From NCBI GenBank assembly GCA_027622795.1, contig JAQBZA010000068.1:1-11324 (forward strand): DNA of 11,324 nucleotides, read 5' to 3'. A program made the position numbers and the translations under genes. Origin of the DNA: Planctomycetota bacterium (GTDB lineage: Bacteria > Planctomycetota > Planctomycetia > Pirellulales > UBA1268). Under the pieces are notes generated by a model, which worked only from the letters and a program-made list of their open reading frames with translations, searched no databases and was not told the DNA's origin. Shown one piece after another: positions 5,431 to 11,324 of this stretch (position 1 is its first letter; every line of letters begins with the position of its first letter).

Positions 5431-7650
5431 ATGCCAGACAACGAATTAACAGTCTCCCCCGACGCCTTCATCAATCGGGAACTCAGCTGGCTGGAGTTCA
5501 ATCTGCGCGTGCTGGAAGAAGCCGAAAACAAGGAGAATCCACTGCTCGAGCGGATGAAGTTTCTGGCTATATTCAGCTCCAATCTCGATGAGTTTTTCAT
5601 GGTGCGGGTGTCGGGCATTCGTGAGCAGGCGTTTGGAGAAAGCGCCCCGCAAGACTACGCCGCCGACGGCATGTCGGCGATCGGCCAGCTGCGGGCGATC
5701 GCCGCCCGCACCCAGGAACTGGTGGCCCGGCAGTATCGCTGCCTCAAGGAGAGCATCGGCCCGGCGATGGCGGCCGAGGGTTTTGAGCTCCTGCGGCATG
5801 AGTCACTGTCGGCAGACCAACTTCAGCACGTTGATCGGTTTTTTCGCGAGCGGGCGCTGCCAATTCTCACCCCGATGGCCTGCGACCCGGCCCATCCCTC
5901 GCCCCGCTATCACAATCGCGGAGTCTATCTGGGCGTCATGCTCGAGCACGCGGAAGGGCTCGGGCCGAAGCAACTCTTCGCGGTGGTGCAGGTTCCGCAG
6001 GTGCTGCCCCGGGTCGTCGTGGTGCCCAGTTCGGATCCGGGCAAGACGTCGTTTCTGCTCTTGGAGGACATCGTGGCGGCCCGCCTCCCTGAACTCTTTG
6101 GTGGCTTCACCGTGAAGTCATGGACCGCCTTCCGGATCACCCGCGACAGCGATATGGAACTGCTCGAACAGGAGTCGGACGACATGCTCCGACTGATCGA
6201 GGAGCGCCTCAAGACCCGGCAACGTGGCCAGGCGGTACGGATCGAAATCGCTTCACGGGCCGACGAGGCCCTCGGCCGCATGATCGTCGACGACGAAGGG
6301 CTGCACGACGGCACGGAAGACGGCTACAGCGAGGTGTATCGCATTGATGGGCCACTCGATCTGACGGGGCTGTGGGAACTCTACAAGATGTCGGGCTTTG
6401 AGCGGCTCAAAGACAAGCCCTTTACGCCACGGGTGCCGGCGCCACTCGACCGTCGCGGCGGAGATATTTTCTCGGCCATCGCCCGGCAAGACATCCTCCT
6501 CCACCATCCGTACGAATCGTTCGATCCGGTGGTCGATTTCGTGACCACCGCCGCCAACGACCCGCGGGTGCTTGCCATCAAGCAGACGCTCTACCGCACC
6601 AGCGGCGATTCGCCGATCTCGCGAGCGCTGATGGCGGCAGCCGAGGCAGGCAAGCATGTGACGGCCCTGGTCGAACTGAAGGCTCGCTTTGATGAGGCAA
6701 ACAACGTGAGTTGGGCGCGGCAACTCGAGCGGGCTGGCGTGCACGTGGTGTTTGGCTTTCTCGATCTCAAGACACACTGCAAGGTTTCGCTCGTGGTGCG
6801 GAATGAGGGCAGCGCACTGCGGCGCTATGTGCACCTCGGCACCGGCAATTACAATCCAGCTACTGCCACGCTCTACACCGATCTTGGGCTTTTCACTGCT
6901 GACGAGGCGATCGCCGAAGATGCTTCGGCCCTGTTCAACCTCCTGACGGGCTATTCCCAGGGCCATGTCTGGCGGAAGCTGATCGTGGCGCCGAACGACC
7001 TCCATCGCCGGACGATCGAACTGATCGACGAGCAGGCCTCACGGGCGCGGGAGGGACGGCCGGCGCGAATCTTCGCCAAGCTCAACTCGCTGGTCGACCA
7101 CCGCGTGATCGAGGCGCTGTACCGAGCCAGTCAGGCGGGCGTGCCGATCGACATCGTTGCCCGCGGCATCTGCTGCCTGCGACCGGGCGTGCCGGGGCTC
7201 AGTGAGACGATCCGGGTGACAAGCATTGTCGATCGCTTTTTGGAGCACAGCCGGATCTATATTTTCGGTGAAGGGGAGGATGCGCAGGTGTTTCTCGCCA
7301 GTGCGGACTGGATGCCGAGAAACTTTTTCCGCCGGGTGGAGGTCATGTTTCCCGTGCTTGCCGCCGACCTGCGGGCCCGAGTTCTCGATGAGATCGTGCC
7401 GGTCTATCTGGCTGACAATACGCGGGCCCGGCGGCTCGACGCTGAGGGTGTTTTTCATCTGCCGCACCCGGGTCTGGGTGAGGAGCCCCACCGTTGCCAG
7501 GTTGAGTTTTTGCAGCAGGTGGCCCAGCAGCCTCAGGCGCCAGTGACGCTTCCGTCGGTCAACGGCATGGCCCAGCCGCCGCGGGGCCGTGGCCGCCGCC
7601 CGGCGTCCACCAGTCCAGGCCGCAGCGGCGCAAAGAGCCGTCGAAAATAG
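5431..7650 (+). CDS. ppk1: Polyphosphate kinase 1
   Basis: The 739-residue enzyme makes long-chain inorganic polyphosphate from ATP, reversibly, through a phosphohistidine. The N-terminal domain opens with FINRELSWLEFN (13-24) and SSNLDEFFMVRVSGI. The catalytic residues line up with E. coli Ppk at a constant offset of 14: Arg389 (TLYRTSG), Arg419 (LKARFDE), the phosphorylated His449 (KTHCK) and His606 (FLEHSRI), followed by LASADWMPRN. The last 30 residues are a basic, Pro/Gly/Arg/Ser-rich tail outside the conserved fold. I chose the ATG at 5431: CGGAG lies 11 bases before it and the conserved part begins directly after; the frame upstream reads through the intergenic region. The dnaJ-type gene follows after 66 bases on the same strand. 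There is no ppx or pho gene in the window. Confidence 0.97.
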   Translation: MPDNELTVSPDAFINRELSWLEFNLRVLEEAENKENPLLERMKFLAIFSSNLDEFFMVRVSGIREQAFGESAPQDYAADGMSAIGQLRAIAARTQELVARQYRCLKESIGPAMAAEGFELLRHESLSADQLQHVDRFFRERALPILTPMACDPAHPSPRYHNRGVYLGVMLEHAEGLGPKQLFAVVQVPQVLPRVVVVPSSDPGKTSFLLLEDIVAARLPELFGGFTVKSWTAFRITRDSDMELLEQESDDMLRLIEERLKTRQRGQAVRIEIASRADEALGRMIVDDEGLHDGTEDGYSEVYRIDGPLDLTGLWELYKMSGFERLKDKPFTPRVPAPLDRRGGDIFSAIARQDILLHHPYESFDPVVDFVTTAANDPRVLAIKQTLYRTSGDSPISRALMAAAEAGKHVTALVELKARFDEANNVSWARQLERAGVHVVFGFLDLKTHCKVSLVVRNEGSALRRYVHLGTGNYNPATATLYTDLGLFTADEAIAEDASALFNLLTGYSQGHVWRKLIVAPNDLHRRTIELIDEQASRAREGRPARIFAKLNSLVDHRVIEALYRASQAGVPIDIVARGICCLRPGVPGLSETIRVTSIVDRFLEHSRIYIFGEGEDAQVFLASADWMPRNFFRRVEVMFPVLAADLRARVLDEIVPVYLADNTRARRLDAEGVFHLPHPGLGEEPHRCQVEFLQQVAQQPQAPVTLPSVNGMAQPPRGRGRRPASTSPGRSGAKSRRK

Positions 7651-7716
7651 CCCGGCCGCCAGCCGCCTTCGGGGTGCTAAACTGAACGGTTTCAACCCCC
7701 GAGGAACAGTCCGGCG

Positions 7717-8685
7717 ATGGTGGAGGATCATTATCAAACGCTCGGTGTGAGCCGCACGGCATCGGCCGAAGAAATTCGCAAGGCGTATCGCGATCTGGCT
7801 CGGAAAAACCATCCGGATCTCCACCCCGACGATGACGCGGCCAAGGAAAAGTTCAAGCAGGTACAGGCCGCCTTCGACGTGCTCAACGACCCCAGCAAGC
7901 GGGAGATGTATGACCGCTACGGCAGCTCCTTCGAGGGAGTGGGCGCGGGGGGACCGGGTGGAGGCTGGGGCGGTGGCGGCAGTTGGAGCGGGGGCGGCGG
8001 TGCCGGACCGTTTCCAGGAGGCGGTGGGGAGATCGACCTCGAAAGCCTGTTCGGCGGTGGCGCCGGCGGTTTTGGCGACCTCTTTGGCCGTGGTCGTGGG
8101 AGTCGCGGACGGCGGCGAACCGCCCAGATGCCCGGCGAAGACATCAGCGCGTCGATCAGCATCCCGTTTCGCATGTCGATCGACGGCGGCAAGACCGATG
8201 TGCGGATCGACCGCGGTGGCAAGATCGAGACGATCAGCGTGACGATCCCCCAGGGCCTTCCTGATGGAGCGCGGATGCGGCTCCGCGGGCAGGGGCTACC
8301 CGGATCGAGTGGTGGGCCGGCCGGCGACCTCATGCTGCAGGTGCAGGTGGAGCCCCATGCAGTGTTTCACCGTTCCGGCGACACACTGGAGGTAACGCTG
8401 CCCGTGTCCCTGTCCGAGGCGATCGAGGGGGCCAAGGTGGATGTGCCAACACCATGGGGCACGATCGCCCTGCGGATTCCACCGGGGACGTCGAGCGGCA
8501 AGAAGCTCCGGGCGGCGGGCATGGGCGTGCACCACGGTAATGACGCCAAGGGCGATCTGATCGCCGAAGTGCAGATCATGCTGCCGACAGGCGGAGCCGC
8601 AGACATCCGCGAGAAGCTGGTCGAGGCGGTGAAGGCGGCGGAGGCGGCCAGTCCGGAAAGCCCTCGGTCGCGGCTGCAGTGGTGA
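7717..8685 (+). CDS. DnaJ/CbpA-type co-chaperone (class B, no zinc finger)
   Basis: The 322-residue protein is a J-domain co-chaperone that stimulates DnaK ATPase and delivers substrates. The J domain covers about 1-70 with the HPD motif at 32-34 (KNHPDLHP). A Gly-rich linker (about 74-128), unusually rich in GGGG runs with Trp and Phe, leads to two C-terminal beta-sandwich substrate-binding domains (from about 140), with IPQGLPDGARMRLRGQG and IPPGTSSGKKLRAAGMG as landmarks. The four CxxCxGxG zinc-finger repeats of true DnaJ are missing, which puts it with CbpA. GAGGA lies 11 bases before the ATG. The stop TGA shares its last base with the ATG of rnpA. No dnaK or grpE is in the window, so it is probably a second, specialised J protein; that is inferred. 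Confidence 0.93.
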   Translation: MVEDHYQTLGVSRTASAEEIRKAYRDLARKNHPDLHPDDDAAKEKFKQVQAAFDVLNDPSKREMYDRYGSSFEGVGAGGPGGGWGGGGSWSGGGGAGPFPGGGGEIDLESLFGGGAGGFGDLFGRGRGSRGRRRTAQMPGEDISASISIPFRMSIDGGKTDVRIDRGGKIETISVTIPQGLPDGARMRLRGQGLPGSSGGPAGDLMLQVQVEPHAVFHRSGDTLEVTLPVSLSEAIEGAKVDVPTPWGTIALRIPPGTSSGKKLRAAGMGVHHGNDAKGDLIAEVQIMLPTGGAADIREKLVEAVKAAEAASPESPRSRLQW

Positions 8686-9065
8686 TGGCGACCTCCGAAG
8701 ATTTTCCGCGGGCGGCACGGCTCCTTCGCCCCGCGGAATTCGCGCGGGTGTATGCCGCAAGGCGGTCAGCGGCCAGTGGTCCTCTCGTGGTCTATGCCGC
8801 CGTGCGAACTGATCCCGACGGACGACCGCGGCTCGGGCTATCGGTGTCACGACGAATCGGCAACGCCGTGATCCGCAATCGCTGGAAGCGAACGCTGCGT
8901 GAGGCCTTTCGCCACGTGCAGGGGGATCTCGACCCGCAGTGCGACTACATCATCGTTGTTCGTTCCGGGCTGCCTGGGACGGGCCACGACAACGCAGTGC
9001 GGACGCAGCGGATGATTGTCGACCTGGCCGCACGAACTGCCAGTGGTGGAGGTCGCCAGCGATGA
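8685..9065 (+). CDS. rnpA: Ribonuclease P protein component
   Basis: The 126-residue basic protein is the RNase P protein subunit, which helps the RNA subunit cut the 5' leader from pre-tRNAs. The family signature is GLSVSRRIGNAVIRNRWKR followed by TLREAFR (about 51-76), with the N-terminal LLRPAEFARVY also typical. The ATG at 8685 overlaps the preceding stop as TGATG; two in-frame GTGs at 8679 and 8682 are alternatives. Its end overlaps yidD as ATGA. The usual neighbours rpmH (upstream) and yidC (downstream) are absent; a J-protein gene takes the place of rpmH. Confidence 0.95.
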   Translation: MATSEDFPRAARLLRPAEFARVYAARRSAASGPLVVYAAVRTDPDGRPRLGLSVSRRIGNAVIRNRWKRTLREAFRHVQGDLDPQCDYIIVVRSGLPGTGHDNAVRTQRMIVDLAARTASGGGRQR

Positions 9066-9328
9066 GATGGCAACAACCCCCGATACTCGTGAGGCTCGTC
9101 GGCCGCAGCCTTGACCGTCTGCTGGCAGCGGTGCTCATCGGCGGCGTGATCCTCTACAAGTTCACGCTCAGCCCGCTGCTTGGGCGGCACTGCCGGTTTG
9201 AGCCGACATGCAGCAGTTACTTTCGCGCCGCGGTGGAGAAAGATGGGGCCTTCCGCGGAGGCTGGCGGGGGCTGCGGCGGCTCTTCCGGTGCCATCCGTG
9301 GCACCCCGGTGGCTACGATCCGCCGTGA
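9062..9328 (+). CDS. yidD: Membrane protein insertion efficiency factor YidD
   Basis: The 88-residue protein is YidD, a small membrane-associated protein that aids YidC-dependent insertion of inner-membrane proteins. The N-terminal amphipathic or hydrophobic segment is LLAAVLIGGVILYKFTLSP (20-38), followed by the family core CRFEPTCSSYF (44-54; Cys44 and Cys50) and GWRGLRRLFRCHPWHPGGYDPP (68-88; Cys77 near the end). The ATG overlaps the rnpA stop as ATGA; a longer frame upstream only re-reads rnpA. The 3' end overlaps the convergent Nudix gene by 16 bases. Confidence 0.95.
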   Translation: MRWQQPPILVRLVGRSLDRLLAAVLIGGVILYKFTLSPLLGRHCRFEPTCSSYFRAAVEKDGAFRGGWRGLRRLFRCHPWHPGGYDPP

Positions 9329-9738
9329 TGGCGCCGGAGCCAGTCGAGCACGCCGGCATTCGCGCGGGGAAACAAGCTCGCTTCCAAGGCTGCGACACGA
9401 CGCCATTCGAATGGGGCCCGAGGCACCTCCGTGGCGTCGGCTGGTTCGGCGACGAAAAAGAGAACATCGATCGGGCCCGTGGAGGATTCAGCCCGCACGG
9501 CATCGAGCCGGCGGCGGACCCGGATGGCCAGCCCAACTTCCTCGAGGCATTCACGGGCCGCAGCCGATTCCGGCTGCTCACCCGGCTCGACCTTGCCGCC
9601 GGGAAACTCATGGAGCCCGGGAGCGTCGACGGCGGCGACGCTCCGCCGGCCGACGAGCACACGACCGTCGGCCACGACGACAGCCACGGCAATCTGGGTC
9701 CGCACCATGCAGCGCGGCCCCGTCATGGGGAGTGTCAT
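9313..9738 (-). CDS. Nudix hydrolase, MutT-like
   Basis: The 141-residue protein carries a complete Nudix box at 48-70 (G48, E54, R62-E63, E66-E67, G69), preceded by LHEFPGG as in MutT-type enzymes. Such enzymes hydrolyse nucleoside diphosphates linked to another group X; MutT cleans 8-oxo-dGTP from the nucleotide pool, which is the likeliest role here. The ATG at 9738 overlaps the fabI stop as ATGA, so I kept it; an internal ATG at 9708 (MVRTQIAV) would begin just before the first strand and is an alternative. The end overlaps yidD by 16 bases, tail to tail. Substrate not determinable from the sequence. Confidence 0.9.
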   Translation of the reverse strand: MTLPMTGPRCMVRTQIAVAVVVADGRVLVGRRSVAAVDAPGLHEFPGGKVEPGEQPESAAARECLEEVGLAIRVRRRLDAVRAESSTGPIDVLFFVAEPADATEVPRAPFEWRRVAALEASLFPRANAGVLDWLRRHHGGS

Positions 9739-10562
9739 TCGGCAGGCTTTTGAATAAGGTCGAGGAGGCGGCCGGGCGAGCCCATGATGTTGTAGCCGGC
9801 ATCGACGTGCATGATCTCGCCGGTGATGCCGAGCGAATCGCGGGAGAGCAGAAAGGCACCGGCGCGTCCCACCTCGTCGTGGGTGATGTTGCGGCCCATG
9901 GGTGACATGTGCTCGTACATGCCGAGCATCTCCTCGACCCCAGCACCGCGGCCGGCGAGTGTCCGCAATGGACCAGCACTGATGGCGTTGACCCGCACGC
10001 CGGATGGGCCCAGGTCAAAGGCCATGTATTTCACGCAAGTGTCGAGTGTGGCCTTGCAGACGCCCATGATGTTGTAGCCGGGCACGACCTTTTCGCCGCC
10101 GTAGTAGGTGAGGGTGAGGATCGAGGCATCCTTGGCGAGGATGTGGCGGGCCAGTCGCCCCACGGCCAGCAGGCTGTAGGCGCTGGTCTCCATGGCGATG
10201 CGGAAGCCCTCCCGGCTGCAGTTGGTGGTTTCACCTTTGAGGTCCTCCATCGGCGCGTAGGCGATGGAGTGGACAAGGAAGTCGATCGAGCCGAATTCGT
10301 CACGGGCCCGCGTGATCACGGCCGCAATCTGGTCGTCGTGTGAGACATCCATCGGCACGAGAAACTTCGCGTTTGGCTCCTGGTCGGTGAGCTGGGCGAC
10401 CCGCCGCCGGTTTCGCTGCCGGGCGTCATCGGGCTTGTCGGGCAGATGGGAAAATCCAATCGCGCCTCCCTCGTCGAGGATGTGTTTGGCGATCGCCCAG
10501 GCGATCGAGTGGTCATTGGCGACGCCGAGCACGAGGCCCTTCATTCCGGCAAACCTGCCCAT
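9735..10562 (-). CDS. fabI: Enoyl-[acyl-carrier-protein] reductase (NADH), FabI
   Basis: The 275-residue protein catalyses the last step of each fatty-acid elongation cycle, reducing enoyl-ACP with NAD(P)H. It is a divergent short-chain dehydrogenase: cofactor loop LGVANDHSIAWAIA (12-25), MDVSHDDQI (71-79), HSIAYAPMEDLKG (98-110), active-site Tyr153 and Tyr163 with Lys170 (Tyr-x6-Lys in YNIMGVCK) and VRVNAISAGPLRTLAG, all standard for FabI. It is slightly longer than E. coli FabI (262) owing to extra charged residues near 42-62. A GGAG lies 10 bases before the ATG. The Nudix gene is coupled downstream. It is divergent from the tRNA gene across 153 bases. Confidence 0.96.
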   Translation of the reverse strand: MGRFAGMKGLVLGVANDHSIAWAIAKHILDEGGAIGFSHLPDKPDDARQRNRRRVAQLTDQEPNAKFLVPMDVSHDDQIAAVITRARDEFGSIDFLVHSIAYAPMEDLKGETTNCSREGFRIAMETSAYSLLAVGRLARHILAKDASILTLTYYGGEKVVPGYNIMGVCKATLDTCVKYMAFDLGPSGVRVNAISAGPLRTLAGRGAGVEEMLGMYEHMSPMGRNITHDEVGRAGAFLLSRDSLGITGEIMHVDAGYNIMGSPGRLLDLIQKPAE

Positions 10563-10675
10563 GAATCAAAATCTCCGCGGGAGTCGAAAGCGTGTGGAAA
10601 ACCGTGCCCGAAAAAATCGCTGCTGGTGAGAGCGGGAATGTAGCCGGTGTGGCGAAAACCCTCAATGAGCGGCCC

Positions 10676-10704
10676 TTGCCGCTGGCGGTGGCCGCGGGTA
10701 CAAA
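10676..10704 (+). promoter_or_regulatory. Promoter of tRNA-Lys
   Basis: TTGCCG (10676-10681) and TACAAA (10699-10704) are separated by exactly 17 bases; each box matches the sigma-70 consensus at four of six positions. Transcription would begin near 10711, about five bases before the mature tRNA 5' end. Confidence 0.5.
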
Positions 10705-10715
10705 ACATGGTCTCA

Positions 10716-10789
10716 GCCCCGTTAGCTCAATTGGTCAGAGCATCTGACTCTTAATCAGAGGGTTCTAGGTTCGAGTCCTAGACGGGGCA
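10716..10789 (+). tRNA. tRNA-Lys (anticodon CUU)
   Basis: The 74 bases fold as a full cloverleaf. The acceptor stem GCCCCGT (10716-10722) pairs with ACGGGGC (10782-10788), with discriminator A at 10789. The D stem is GCTC/GAGC, the anticodon stem TCTGA/TCAGA encloses loop CTCTTAA with anticodon CTT at 10750-10752, and the T stem CTAGG/CCTAG encloses TTCGAGT. The 3' CCA is not encoded (the next bases are CTGG), so it must be added after transcription. Confidence 0.97.
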
Positions 10790-10824
10790 CTGGATTTTTC
10801 GGGGAGAGAAACTTCGGCTGGAGC

Positions 10825-11324
10825 CTAATCGTAGGTCCAGCGGCAGTCATACACCGTTCCCGGTGTCGGGTTGATCAGCGACCAGCCGATCAATTGGCCG
10901 TACGGATGGTCGATTGTGTAGCGACTGCTGATCGGTTCGGCCTCATTCGGTCGCCCCTTCGGGTAGCGGAGCAACTCGTACGTGCGGTACGGATGGCTTT
11001 CTGGAAAAAGCATCCACACCGTGAGGAGATCGGTCTCGAGGTTGAGGAGGAGAGGCATCCTTCCCGGGGGTATGTCGGCAAAATGAAAAACCGCTCCGAG
11101 TTCGAGCGTGACCTGCTTGTCGATCGGATACTCAGAAAGATCGAACTCAAGTTCGTACTGGTTGCGGGCCACAGGCGACTCACTGGTTACTTCCGCCGTA
11201 TTACTCGTCGTGTCATCTCGGAAAGGGATTCTTCGCACGACAAGCGGTGGCTGGTCGGGTGGTTGCCGATACTCGATGTCGATCAGCGGGAAGACCGTGT
11301 GGAAGATGAGTTTCCTCGGCCCTG
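10825..11324 (-). CDS. Hypothetical protein, C-terminal part only
   Basis: The frame is open from the TAG at 10825 to the right edge without a credible start, so the N-terminus lies outside the window; a GTG at 11238 is in frame, but coding-like sequence (FHTVFPLIDIEYRQPPDQPP) continues upstream of it. About 165 residues are visible. I do not recognise a family. The part seen alternates short hydrophobic and polar stretches (YELEFDLSEYPID, VTLELGAVFHFADI, LIGWSLINPTPGTVYDCRWTYD), suggesting mostly beta structure, with no membrane segment or known motif. Hand-counted GC over 10861-11220 is about 57%, lower than the 63-70% of sampled lines in the core genes, a mild hint of a different origin. 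It is convergent with tRNA-Lys, 35 bases apart. Confidence 0.6.
   Translation of the reverse strand, partial: GPRKLIFHTVFPLIDIEYRQPPDQPPLVVRRIPFRDDTTSNTAEVTSESPVARNQYELEFDLSEYPIDKQVTLELGAVFHFADIPPGRMPLLLNLETDLLTVWMLFPESHPYRTYELLRYPKGRPNEAEPISSRYTIDHPYGQLIGWSLINPTPGTVYDCRWTYD

Noticed and set aside
10258..10264. Ala101 in FabI (HSIAYAP) where E. coli has Gly93, a position tied to triclosan resistance
   Set aside because: Ala is normal at this position in many FabI proteins, including triclosan-sensitive Gram-positive ones, so it says nothing about resistance here.

Overview
This is a GC-rich bacterial chromosomal window, by hand count about 57-70% GC depending on the line. It most likely comes from a planctomycete of the Pirellulales type. 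The main reason is a tetrahydromethanopterin (H4MPT) C1 gene, mch, sitting among ordinary bacterial housekeeping genes (ppk1, dnaJ-type, rnpA, yidD, fabI). Outside archaea, H4MPT-linked C1 genes are known mainly from methylotrophic proteobacteria and from planctomycetes. The assignment is an inference; no rRNA or other phylogenetic marker was tested.

Layout. Positions 1-282 are a non-coding, repeat-rich stretch with a 72-bp direct repeat. A small gene on the minus strand (283-708) encodes a ribbon-helix-helix protein. Positions 709-1193 are non-coding and hold several inverted repeats, the last of which looks like a terminator for the next operon. Positions 1194-3100 (minus) are mch followed by an overlapping RimK-type ATP-grasp ligase gene. 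At 3223 a three-domain DtxR-type metal regulator runs the other way, so it shares a 122-bp divergent control region with mch. It converges on a second minus-strand pair (3878-5331): a CitG-like triphosphoribosyl-dephospho-CoA synthase homologue and a PTPS/QueD-family protein.

Positions 5431-9328 (plus) are ppk1, a DnaJ/CbpA-type co-chaperone, rnpA and yidD, the last three overlapping end to start. Positions 9313-10562 (minus) are fabI followed by an overlapping Nudix hydrolase gene. A tRNA-Lys(CUU) with a credible promoter lies at 10716-10789. A hypothetical gene of lower GC, coming in from beyond the right edge, ends at 10825.

How the genes may work together. Mch interconverts methenyl- and formyl-H4MPT. 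The other three minus-strand genes of the left half fit cofactor synthesis: the PTPS homologue has the combined C-E-x-x-H-G-H motif expected of an enzyme that can make 6-hydroxymethyl-dihydropterin, the pterin precursor of folate and H4MPT. The ATP-grasp protein could add an amino acid such as glutamate to a cofactor. The CitG homologue could transfer a ribosyl group. The DtxR-like gene in the middle raises the possibility that metal supply controls this pathway. These links rest on motifs and neighbourhood, not on any experiment visible here.
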